A stretch of DNA of 64,000 nt from Cryobacterium soli (GTDB taxonomy: Bacteria; Actinomycetota; Actinomycetes; Actinomycetales; Microbacteriaceae): NCBI RefSeq assembly GCF_003611035.1, contig NZ_CP030033.1:4154001-4218000 (forward strand), written 5' to 3'. Numbering within the stretch: position 1 is the stretch's first letter; every line of letters starts with the position of its first letter. Below are positions 34,566 to 42,808 of the stretch, one piece after another. The notes beneath the pieces are model-generated. The model did not search any database, was not told the origin of the DNA, and saw only the letters and a program-made list of their open reading frames with translations. The translations under genes were made by a program, and so were the position numbers.

Positions 34566-34671
34566 CGAGAGCCCCTTCCTTCTGCAACAACTGAGAAGTC
34601 CAGTTTCCCCGCCATCACTAGGAAAGACGGGGGTGACACGCCGCAGCCGGGGTACTCAGAGGAGTATGCGG

Positions 34672-34884
34672 CTATTTCTTGCCGCGCTTGCCCTCGCCGC
34701 TGGTGAGCTTCTTCTCCTCGGCGTCCTTGGTGACGTTGCCGATGGCGACGGCGACGCTCAAAGCCCAGCCGATCCAGGTGAGCACGAGGCGCCAGTCCCT
34801 CGGTCCGTGCCGGGTCGCCTGAAGGATATTCCAGCCGCCGGCCACGACGCCGATCATGGCCCCGTTGAACAAAAATTTCCGCAT
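34672..34884 (-). CDS. small hypothetical membrane protein
   Basis: 70 aa with AAGGAGG 6 nt before the ATG. Two short hydrophobic segments (NGAMIGVVAGGWNI and WIGWALSVAVAIGNV) and a strongly basic C-terminus (KKLTSGEGKRGKK). The ribosome site and composition support a real gene. Function unknown; divergent from the carrier gene. Confidence 0.6.
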   Translation of the reverse strand: MRKFLFNGAMIGVVAGGWNILQATRHGPRDWRLVLTWIGWALSVAVAIGNVTKDAEEKKLTSGEGKRGKK

Positions 34885-34981
34885 GTCTGCCTCCTTCGTT
34901 CTACGCTACCGGGGTGGTCATCGATCACGCGAGTCGGCCCGACTGAGAAACCGGGCGGATGCCCGAGGTCGAAGGGGAGCC

Positions 34982-36151
34982 ATGCGTACGGGGATCGTCG
35001 GAGCGGTGCTGCTCTGTGCAGGGATCATAGCCGTGATCACCGGGGTCCTGCCGTGGCCGGCGACGGTGGAGCTGATCGACCGGGTGCTGCCCATCCTGGT
35101 CTTCGTTGTGGCGATCACCGTCGTGGCCGAGCTGGCTGCGGCGGCCGGCCTGTTCACCTTCGTGGCCGAACGGCTCACCCGGTGGGCCCGCGGACGCACC
35201 TGGCTGTTGTGGCTGCTGGTGGTGGCCCTGGCCGTGCTCAGCACGGTGTTCCTCTCGCTGGACACGACGGCGGTGCTCCTCACGCCGGTTGTGGTCGTGA
35301 TGGCCAGGCATGTGGGCCTGAGCCCGCTCCCGTTCGCCCTCACCACGGTGTGGCTGGCCAACACTGCGTCGCTGCTCCTGCCGGTGTCGAACCTGACCAA
35401 TCTGCTCGCCCAGGGTCGCATCGGCGAGCTGGTCGGGCATCCGGTGAGCCCGGTGCAATTCGCGCTGCTGACCGGCGCCCCCGCCCTGGCCGCGATTCTC
35501 GTGACCGTGGGCGCGATCTACCTGGTCTGCCGGCGCACGCTCCGAGAGCCCTACGAGATGACGCCGGGCACCCGTGTGAAGAACCCCGTGCTGTTCGGCA
35601 CGAGCGCCGTGACCGTGGTGGCCCTCATTCCGGCCCTGGTGTCCGGCATCCCGGTCTGGATCCCCGCCCTGCAGGCCGCGGTGCTCCTCTCGGTGATCTT
35701 CTTCATCCTCGACCGCAAGACGCTGCGCCCTGGGCTCGTGCCGTGGCCCCTGGTATTGCTGGCGTCAGGACTCTTCCTGGTGATGGCGGCCCTGCACGAA
35801 CTGGGCCTGGGGGAGGTGCTCGATGCCGTGGCGGGCGCCGGGGACGATCCGCTGAGCCTGGTCCGCCTGGCCGGGGCCGGGCTGCTCGGCGCCAACGCGA
35901 TCGACAACCTGCCGGCCTACCTGGCCCTCGAACCCGTGGCGACGACGCCCGCGCGCATGGTGGCGCTCCTGATCGGCGTGAACGCCGGACCGCTGATCAC
36001 ACCGTGGGCGTCGCTGGCCACCCTGCTCTGGCACCAGCAACTGAGCGGCATGGGCGTCTCGATCTCTTGGCGGCGCTACATGCTGCTGGGCCTGGCGGTG
36101 GCGCCGGTCACGGTGGTCGTGGCCACCCTCGTGCTCGCCTTCACGGTCTAG
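34982..36151 (+). CDS. ArsB/SLC13-like (ion-transporter superfamily) permease
   Basis: 389 aa from the ATG at 34982, after AGGGGAG; the upstream open frame is not protein-like. About ten to eleven membrane helices. STVFLSLDTTAVLLTPVVVVM and LANTASLLLPVSNLTNLLA resemble the ArsB/CitMHS-type re-entrant motifs; LGANAIDNLPAYLALEP is the second. Could export arsenite or carry an organic anion. No arsR, arsC or dicarboxylate genes adjoin it, so the substrate is open. Confidence 0.8.
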   Translation: MRTGIVGAVLLCAGIIAVITGVLPWPATVELIDRVLPILVFVVAITVVAELAAAAGLFTFVAERLTRWARGRTWLLWLLVVALAVLSTVFLSLDTTAVLLTPVVVVMARHVGLSPLPFALTTVWLANTASLLLPVSNLTNLLAQGRIGELVGHPVSPVQFALLTGAPALAAILVTVGAIYLVCRRTLREPYEMTPGTRVKNPVLFGTSAVTVVALIPALVSGIPVWIPALQAAVLLSVIFFILDRKTLRPGLVPWPLVLLASGLFLVMAALHELGLGEVLDAVAGAGDDPLSLVRLAGAGLLGANAIDNLPAYLALEPVATTPARMVALLIGVNAGPLITPWASLATLLWHQQLSGMGVSISWRRYMLLGLAVAPVTVVVATLVLAFTV

Positions 36152-36210
36152 CGCCCGGGGCACGGATCGGGGCACGTAGTGGGGCGCAGTCTGGACGTTT
36201 CCCGATAATC

Positions 36211-36251
36211 TGACCGATCGTGCAGGAACTGACCGATCGGTCAACTAGCGT
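36211..36251 (+). promoter_or_regulatory. TetR operators and -10 box
   Basis: TGACCGATCGGTCA (36230-36243) is a perfect 14-bp palindrome; the half-site TGACCGATCG also occurs at 36211-36220, starting 19 bp earlier. A TAGCGT box (36246-36251) ends 6 nt before the TetR GTG start, which fits a leaderless, autorepressed transcript. Confidence 0.7.
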
Positions 36252-36257
36252 GATCGG

Positions 36258-36893
36258 GTGATCACAGACACCTCCGCGCGCCAGACGACAAGCGACGAAT
36301 TACGCCTGACCGCGCTCGAGCAGTTCGCCTCTGTCGGCTTCGCCGGCGCATCCCTGCAGCACATCGCGGATGTGGCGGGCTACTCGAAGTCCAGCGTCCT
36401 GTACCACTTCGCGTCGAAGGAAGCCCTGCTCGAGGCCGTGCTGACGCCGGCCATCGACCGGCTGGAAGAGATCCTTGAACGTTTCCTCGCCACCGAGGAG
36501 ACCGAGACAACCCGGCTGCGCTTCGTGGACGACTTCATCGACTTCATCCTCGAGTTCCGGCTGGAGCTGCACACCTTCATCAACCAGGCCCAGTCGCTCA
36601 CCGGAATCGCCGTCATCGACCGCGCCGGCGTGCTGATCGGGAGACTGTCCAACGCGATCTGCGACCACAATGCAAGCACCGAGGACCAGATCCGCTTCGG
36701 TATCGCCCTCGGAGGCGCCGCCTACGCCCTGGTGGCCGGCATGAACTTCGGAGGCACCCCCCTGGAGCGCTCACCCTCCTCACCCGAGGAGATCCGCCGG
36801 GCCCTGCGTGTCGTCATCGTCGAGCTCCTGGCGCCCGTCTCCGTGCGCTCCGCGCCGGTTCAGCCCTCCGTTCAGCACGAGTCCAGGAAGTAG
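36258..36893 (+). CDS. TetR-family repressor of the exporter operon
   Basis: 211 aa, GTG start. HTH at about 13-58 (LTALEQFASVGFAGASLQHIADVAGYSKSSVLYHFASKEAL in outline) and a helical ligand domain. First gene of the operon TetR-MMPL-YhgE: 4 bp to the MMPL start. A perfect palindrome overlaps the promoter just upstream, so it should repress its own operon and respond to a lipid-like or toxic ligand exported by it. Confidence 0.9.
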   Translation: MITDTSARQTTSDELRLTALEQFASVGFAGASLQHIADVAGYSKSSVLYHFASKEALLEAVLTPAIDRLEEILERFLATEETETTRLRFVDDFIDFILEFRLELHTFINQAQSLTGIAVIDRAGVLIGRLSNAICDHNASTEDQIRFGIALGGAAYALVAGMNFGGTPLERSPSSPEEIRRALRVVIVELLAPVSVRSAPVQPSVQHESRK

Positions 36894-36897
36894 CACC

Positions 36898-39834
36898 ATG
36901 GCAACGTTCCTCTACCGCATCGGTCATTTCGCCTACCGGCGCGCGTGGCTCGTCATCGGCGTCTGGGTGATCGTCCTCGGCGGCATCCTCGGGGCCAACG
37001 CCGCCCTCGGCGGAACGACACAGGAATCGTTCGCGATCCCTGGCACCGAATCGCAGGAGGCCATCGACAAGCTGGCCGAGGTGTTCCCGCAGGCCGCGGG
37101 CGCCGCCGTGCAGGTGGTCTACCAGGCGCCGGACGGAGCATCGGTGGACGACCCCGCCTATCAGGCCGCGATCACCGCGATGGGCACAGAACTGGCCGAC
37201 CTGACCGGGGTCACCAGCGTCGTCGACCCGTTCTCCGAATACGCCTCAGGAGCCATCTCCGACGACGAGACCACGGCGATCACCAAGGTGCAGCTGACCG
37301 GCGAATCGTCCGATGTCTCGGACGCCACCATTGCCGCCGTCGTCGCGACAGCGGGCACGGCCGAAGACGCCGGGCTCACCGTGGCCTTCGGCGGCCAGGT
37401 CTTCCAGGACAACACCTTCGGCATCACCGTCACGGAGATCTTCGGAGTGCTTTTCGCCGGAGTGGTCCTGGTGATCACCTTCGGCTCGCTCATGTCCGCC
37501 GGTATGCCGCTGCTGATGGCCCTGGTGGGCGTCGGGGTCGCGATCGGCGGTATCGGGGCCGTGTCGGCCTTCGTGTCGGTCTCGAGCACGGCGCCCATGC
37601 TGGCCATGATGCTCGGCCTGGCCGTCGGCATCGACTACTCGCTGTTCATCCTCTCCCGGCACCGAACCCAGCTGGCCAACGGCGTCGATCCCCACGAGTC
37701 GGCGTCCACGAGCGTGGCCACCGCCGGAAGCGCCGTGGTCTTCGCCGGGATCACCGTGATCATCGCCCTGCTCGGTCTGCTCGTGGTGGGCATCCCGTTC
37801 CTCAGCGTGATGGGCCTCGGAGCGGCTTTCGCCGTGCTCATCTCCATCGCCGTGGCGATCACCCTGCTGCCGGCCATCCTCGGCCTGGCCAAGGGACGCC
37901 TGGCCCCCAAGCCCGGCAGCCGGGCGCACCGCCGGGCCACCACACCCGACACCGGGCGTCCCACCCTGGGGCACCGCTGGGTCGCGATCGTGCTCAAGGC
38001 CCCCGTCGTGGCGGTCCTCGCCGTCGTCGGCATCCTGGGCGTCATGGCGATCCCCGCGCTCAGCCTCGACCTCAACCTGCCCGACAGCGCGTCGGAGCCT
38101 GTGGAGTCCACCCAGTACCAGGCGTACCGCATGATCGAGAAGGGCTTCGGCCCCGGCTACAACGGGCCCCTGATCGTGGTGGTCGACATCACCCAGACCA
38201 CCGACATCGTGGCCGACCTCGACACGATTTCCGCCGAGCTGCGCGACCTGCCCGACGTGGCCTTCGTGAGCGCCGGCCAGCCCAACGCCACTGTCGACAC
38301 CGCGATCATCCAGGTGATGCCCGACAGCGCCCCGAACTCCCCGAAGACCAAGGACCTTGTGCAGTCGATCCGCGACATCGCGCCCTCGATCAACGACGAC
38401 CTCGGCACCCCGGTGACCGTCACGGGCGCGACCGCGGTCTCCATCGACATCTCCAACCGGCTCACCAACGCGCTCATCCCGTTCGCGCTCATCGTGGTCG
38501 GACTCTCGATCGTGCTGCTCACCATGGTGTTCCGCTCGATCTTCGTACCGGTCAAGGCGGCGCTGGGCTTCCTGCTGTCCGTGTTCGCGTCGCTCGGCGC
38601 CACCGTCGCGATCTTCCAGTGGGGCTGGTTGGCCGACCTGATCGGGGTGTCCAACCCCGGTCCGATCCTCAGCTTCCTGCCGATCCTGCTCATGGCCGTG
38701 CTCTTCGGCCTGGCCATGGACTACGAGGTGTTCCTGGTGTCGGGCATGCGGGAGGAGTTCGTCAAGACGCGGAACGCCCGCCGCGCTGTCGTGCACGGCT
38801 TCTCGCACGCCGCCCGGGTGGTCACCGCGGCCGCCCTGATCATGTTCTTCGTCTTCTTCGCCTTCGTCCCCGAGGGCTCCGGCGCCATCAAGGGCATCGC
38901 CTTCGCCCTGGCCGTCGGCGTCTTCCTCGACGCCTTCCTGGTGCGGATGACGCTGGTTCCGGCCGCCATGGCGCTGGCCGGAAATGCGGCGTGGTGGCTG
39001 CCGCGCTGGCTCGCCCGCGTGCTGCCCAACGTGGACATCGAGGGTGAGGGACTGCGTCAACACCTCGACGACAGCGCCTGGGCCCTGGCCCAGAACGACG
39101 ACATCACCGCGGACGCCCTCTACGTGGGCCTGCCAGAGTCCCGGCTCGGCCCCATCGACCTGGCCGTCGACGCGGGTTCGGTGCTCGTGCTGACCGGTCC
39201 GGATGCCGCCCGTCGGGTTCTGGCAGCCACCCTCGCCGGCCGGCTCGACCCGGTCGCCGGACGGCTCCAGGTACGTGGCGCGGCCCTGCCGTCCGACCGT
39301 GCGGTCGCGATGCGCACCGTTGCGCTGGCGGAGGTCTCGGACACCCGCGACAACGGCCTCACCGTGGGCGAACTCATCGCCGAACGCCTCGACCTCGTGC
39401 AGCCGCTGTTCCGTGCGGCGAATCGGCCGGCGCAGCTGCGGCTGTGGGTGGACCGGCTGAACGTCGCACTGGGTGAGTCCGAACGGCGCCCGCTCACCGC
39501 GGATACCACCGTGGCATCGCTGTCCGCCCTCGCCCGCGCGGCCACGCTCGCCGCCGCCGCCCTCGCGGAACGCCCGGGCGTGCTCGTGGTCGATCTCGGC
39601 GACGGTCTGCCGGCCGACGCCGGCGGACGCGGACCGGCCGCCGTCTTCGCGGCGCTCGCCCCGCTGGGCACGACGCTCATCCTGAGCGTGACGGCCCTCG
39701 ACCTGGTCGACCCGGCTATCACCCAGGAGCGCGGCATCCAACGATTCGACCTCGGTTCCGTGGATCAGAACAGCACCGACACGAACAGCACCGACACGAA
39801 GAGCTCCGACACCGGAAAGGCCCTGCAGCGATGA
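36898..39834 (+). CDS. MMPL-family exporter with a C-terminal degenerate ABC-ATPase domain
   Basis: 978 aa; ATG at 36898 after AGGAAG. Residues 1-715 are an MMPL/RND protein: signal-anchor helix, two periplasmic domains and two sets of helices, with GLAVGIDYSLFILSRHR and GLAMDYEVFLVSGMREE as RND-like proton-relay regions. Residues about 745-940 align in order with an ABC ATPase, but every active motif is altered: Walker A is LTGPDAARRVLAATLAGR (767-773 lacks the Lys), the signature is LSALARA (875-881) and Walker B is VLVVDLGDGLPAD (catalytic Glu replaced by Leu), and the His loop is gone. It should not hydrolyse ATP. The tail has short NSTDT repeats. Confidence 0.85.
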   Translation: MATFLYRIGHFAYRRAWLVIGVWVIVLGGILGANAALGGTTQESFAIPGTESQEAIDKLAEVFPQAAGAAVQVVYQAPDGASVDDPAYQAAITAMGTELADLTGVTSVVDPFSEYASGAISDDETTAITKVQLTGESSDVSDATIAAVVATAGTAEDAGLTVAFGGQVFQDNTFGITVTEIFGVLFAGVVLVITFGSLMSAGMPLLMALVGVGVAIGGIGAVSAFVSVSSTAPMLAMMLGLAVGIDYSLFILSRHRTQLANGVDPHESASTSVATAGSAVVFAGITVIIALLGLLVVGIPFLSVMGLGAAFAVLISIAVAITLLPAILGLAKGRLAPKPGSRAHRRATTPDTGRPTLGHRWVAIVLKAPVVAVLAVVGILGVMAIPALSLDLNLPDSASEPVESTQYQAYRMIEKGFGPGYNGPLIVVVDITQTTDIVADLDTISAELRDLPDVAFVSAGQPNATVDTAIIQVMPDSAPNSPKTKDLVQSIRDIAPSINDDLGTPVTVTGATAVSIDISNRLTNALIPFALIVVGLSIVLLTMVFRSIFVPVKAALGFLLSVFASLGATVAIFQWGWLADLIGVSNPGPILSFLPILLMAVLFGLAMDYEVFLVSGMREEFVKTRNARRAVVHGFSHAARVVTAAALIMFFVFFAFVPEGSGAIKGIAFALAVGVFLDAFLVRMTLVPAAMALAGNAAWWLPRWLARVLPNVDIEGEGLRQHLDDSAWALAQNDDITADALYVGLPESRLGPIDLAVDAGSVLVLTGPDAARRVLAATLAGRLDPVAGRLQVRGAALPSDRAVAMRTVALAEVSDTRDNGLTVGELIAERLDLVQPLFRAANRPAQLRLWVDRLNVALGESERRPLTADTTVASLSALARAATLAAAALAERPGVLVVDLGDGLPADAGGRGPAAVFAALAPLGTTLILSVTALDLVDPAITQERGIQRFDLGSVDQNSTDTNSTDTKSSDTGKALQR

Positions 39835-41786
39835 GCACCAGGCTCGACAGACTATTCAGCCGCACGCCCGGCCAACGCCGCGGCGCGGCAGTGGCCGGCC
39901 TGGCCGCACTCATCGTGGTGCCGCTGGCCGTCGCCGGACTGTTCGCCGGCGCCCTCAACAGCGCCGACGACAGGGTCGACACCCTGCCCGCGCTCGTGGT
40001 GAACAACGACGAGTTCGTCACGACCACGCTGCCGGACGGCAGCGATCAGATGGTGCTGGCCGGTCGCCAGCTGGTGACCGAGCTCACCAAGCCCGCCACG
40101 GAGGGCTCGGACTCCACAGGGTTCGCCTGGGTGATCTCCAACGACGCCGACGCCTCGAAGGCCCTCGCCGACGGCAGCGCGTACGCCGTGCTGACCATTC
40201 CGAGCGACTTCTCGAAGTCGGTCACGTCCCTGTCGGGGTCTACGCCCACCCAGGCCGACCTCGCCATCCGCACCGATGACGCGCACTCGTTCCTGGCCGG
40301 TTCGGTCGCACAGTCCGTCGGTGGCGCCCTCACCGGGGCGTTCGGTACCGAGATCACCAAGCAGTACCTCGGCGGGTTGTACACCAACCTGGGCACGCTC
40401 GGCGAGTCCCTGGTGGCTGCCGCCGACGGGTCGGCTCAGCTGGCCACGGGCGTGACCGGCGTCGCATCCGGGCTCGACACCCTGGCTGCCGGCACCCAGG
40501 CCACCGCCGACGGCACCGCCGCGGCGGCCGACGGCGCCGCCACGTTCGCCTCCGGCGTCGATTCGTACACCACTGGAGTGGACGCGCTCAGCAGCGGGCT
40601 CGGCACCCTCAGCTCCGGGGCGGCGGGGCTCGGCTCCCTCAGCGCCGGGGTCACCCAGTACACCGAGGGCGTGCAGTCCGCGGCCGCCGGTGTCTCCCAG
40701 CTGGGGGCCGTCGCCGCGCAGATCCCCGCCGCCTCTCTTGAACCGCTCGACCCGCAGACCAAGGCCGCCGTGCAGGGCGTGCTCGGCGGACTCGTTCAGG
40801 CGCAGGGCGGCCTCGACACGCTGGTGTCCTCCGGAGACACCCTGAGCCGGCAGACCAGTGCGGCGCTCTCCGGGGTGCAGGGCGGGATCAGCCAGAGCGC
40901 CGCAGGGGCGGCGCAACTCGCCGCAGGCTCCGAGAGCGTGCGTGGGGGAGCTTCGGGGCTCGCCTCCGGGCTCGGCGACCTCTCCGACGGCGTGGCCCAG
41001 CTGGCCACCGGAACAGCCGCGGCCGCGTCGGGCGCCCACCAGCTCGAGACCGGTGCCGGCGACCTCGCCACGGGCCTTGCCACGGGGGCGGAGAGTGCCT
41101 CGGCGCTCACCGACCTCGACCCGACCGAGACGGCGAAGGTCATCGCGGCGCCCGTCACCCTCGACGCCGCGCGGGACAACCCACTCGACTCGATCGGCCC
41201 GATCATCGGGATGCTCTTCGTCCCCGTGGGCCTCTGGATCGGCGCCCTGGCGATCTTCCTGGTGATGAAGCCTCTGTCGGCCACCGCCCTGGCCTCGACC
41301 GCCACCACCGGTCGTCTGGTCTGGCGCAGCCTCGGCCGCGGATTCGCGATCGCGGCCGCTCAGGCCCTGGCCGTGGTGTTGCTGCTGCACAGCACCCTCG
41401 GCGTGTCCTGGACTCTCGCCCCGGCGACGTTCGGGTTCTCGGTGCTGCTCGCGTTCGTCTTCGTCGCGGTGAACCACTTCCTCACGGCGGCGCTCGGCCG
41501 CATCGGCGTGGTGATCTCGCTGGTGCTGCTCAGCCTGCAGCTCGTGTCGGTCGGCGGGCTCTACCCGCTCGAACTGGTCTCGGAACCGTTCCGGTTGATC
41601 AGTCCGTTCCTGCCGCTCACCTGGGCCGTGCAGGGCATCCAGGCGATCGTGTCCGGCGGCAGCGGGGCGGATGTGGCCGCGGCGGTGTTCGCGCTGCTCC
41701 TCTTCGCGATCGTGGCCGTGCTGCTCTCCACGGCCGTCGTGGCCCGCCGCCGCGGCGCCCGGTCCTTCGCCCTCGCCGCCGCCTGA
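39831..41786 (+). CDS. YhgE/Pip-domain membrane protein
   Basis: 651 aa; ATG overlaps the MMPL stop (ATGA). N-terminal membrane helix (about 22-42), a long external domain with many 7-12-residue heptad-like repeats (GLDTLAAGTQATADGT, SGLGTLSSGAAGL), then an ABC-2-like block of five to six helices at the C-terminus. YhgE/Pip proteins include EsaA-type T7-secretion components and phage receptors. Here it is coupled with an MMPL exporter and a TetR repressor, a common set in actinobacteria that suggests an envelope export complex. Confidence 0.88.
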   Translation: MSTRLDRLFSRTPGQRRGAAVAGLAALIVVPLAVAGLFAGALNSADDRVDTLPALVVNNDEFVTTTLPDGSDQMVLAGRQLVTELTKPATEGSDSTGFAWVISNDADASKALADGSAYAVLTIPSDFSKSVTSLSGSTPTQADLAIRTDDAHSFLAGSVAQSVGGALTGAFGTEITKQYLGGLYTNLGTLGESLVAAADGSAQLATGVTGVASGLDTLAAGTQATADGTAAAADGAATFASGVDSYTTGVDALSSGLGTLSSGAAGLGSLSAGVTQYTEGVQSAAAGVSQLGAVAAQIPAASLEPLDPQTKAAVQGVLGGLVQAQGGLDTLVSSGDTLSRQTSAALSGVQGGISQSAAGAAQLAAGSESVRGGASGLASGLGDLSDGVAQLATGTAAAASGAHQLETGAGDLATGLATGAESASALTDLDPTETAKVIAAPVTLDAARDNPLDSIGPIIGMLFVPVGLWIGALAIFLVMKPLSATALASTATTGRLVWRSLGRGFAIAAAQALAVVLLLHSTLGVSWTLAPATFGFSVLLAFVFVAVNHFLTAALGRIGVVISLVLLSLQLVSVGGLYPLELVSEPFRLISPFLPLTWAVQGIQAIVSGGSGADVAAAVFALLLFAIVAVLLSTAVVARRRGARSFALAAA

Positions 41787-41794
41787 CCCGCCCT

Positions 41795-41850
41795 CCCATC
41801 CCGCGAACTGTGACTCAAGCACCCAAAACCCGAGGTATTGCGTGCTCAAC
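41795..41850. repeat. dispersed intergenic element, copy 1 (partial)
   Basis: CCCATCC and CGCGAACTGTGAC (41802-41814), then TCAAGCACC, match the element at 63919-63985: the first part matches that copy's left end and the second its right end in reverse. The rest of the 82-bp gap shows no gene. Confidence 0.55.
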
Positions 41851-41868
41851 CCACCGGTCGCGGTGGGG

Positions 41869-42660
41869 TTAAGCGGGGGTGTGGGTCCGGGCGAAGGCCA
41901 GGGTGTCGGCAAGCATGGCGAGGCGCTCCCGCTCGGAGCGCGCGGACCGGGTGTTCACCTCGGCCACGATCTGGCCGGTCCAGTCGCCCGCGGCGAGCAG
42001 CCGGAGCACCTCGGCGACGGGCTCCGAGCCCTGTCCGGGCAGCAGATGCTCGTCGAAGACCCGGCCCTCGTCGAGGGAACCTGACCCGTCGCACAGGTGC
42101 ACGTGCCGCAGCCTGTCGCCGAGGGCCGTGGCCATGGCCAGGCTGTCGTGCCCGCTCAGCGCGCAGTGCGAGAAGTCCAGCGTGACCGCGTCGCAGTCCA
42201 TCCGGGTGGTGTCCCAGCCGGGGGAGTAGGCCTTCACTCCGCGGCCGCCGATCTTCCAGGGGAACATGTTCTCCACGGCGATCTCGATACCGGTCTGGTG
42301 CCCGAGAGCCCGCACGATGTCGAGGAAATCCTCTGCATAGCCGGCCTGCCAGCGAAACGGCGGATGCACGACGACGGTCGACGCACCCACCTCTGCGGCG
42401 AGGGCCGCGGACCGCTCCAGCTTCACCCGGGGGTCCCTGCCCCAGACGAAGTGGGTCAGCAACAGCACCGGAGCGTGCACGGAAAAGATCGGGAGCGAGT
42501 ACCGGGCGGAGAGCGCCCGGAGCGTCGCCGCATCCTGGGTGGCTTCGTCGCGCGTGACCATCACCTCGACGCCGTCGAAACCGGCCTGATGGGCGAGCCT
42601 GAAGGCGTCCTCCAGGGGGAGCGGATAGACACAGGTGGTGCTCATGCCGATGCGAATCAC
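41869..42660 (-). CDS. sugar phosphate isomerase/epimerase-like TIM barrel
   Basis: 263 aa from the GTG at 42660; a TATGCT box ends 6 nt upstream, consistent with a leaderless start, although an ATG lies at 42645. AP-endonuclease-2-like TIM barrel with metal-binding Glu/His/Asp positions in FDGVEVMV, FSVHAPVLLL, IAVENMFP, DFSHCALSG, HVHLCDGSG and GQIVAEVNT. Xylose-isomerase-like sugar epimerases have this form. Divergent from otsAB; the substrate is unknown. Confidence 0.85.
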   Translation of the reverse strand: MIRIGMSTTCVYPLPLEDAFRLAHQAGFDGVEVMVTRDEATQDAATLRALSARYSLPIFSVHAPVLLLTHFVWGRDPRVKLERSAALAAEVGASTVVVHPPFRWQAGYAEDFLDIVRALGHQTGIEIAVENMFPWKIGGRGVKAYSPGWDTTRMDCDAVTLDFSHCALSGHDSLAMATALGDRLRHVHLCDGSGSLDEGRVFDEHLLPGQGSEPVAEVLRLLAAGDWTGQIVAEVNTRSARSERERLAMLADTLAFARTHTPA

Positions 42661-42808
42661 GGCGTCAGCATAGCCTTCGCTGGTAACCTCGAAGTGCACC
42701 CAGGTGTTCCGCATGGGCGGGCACCGGAATGGATGAGTCATCGAAACCGCACCCGACACCACCGCAGCCACACCCGCAGCCGACGGCACCGAAGCCGACG
42801 GAACAGTC

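Noticed and set aside
34856-34981. Longer start for the ArsB-like carrier
   Set aside because: The extra segment overlaps the divergent gene and is Arg-rich; the ATG at 34982 has AGGGGAG.
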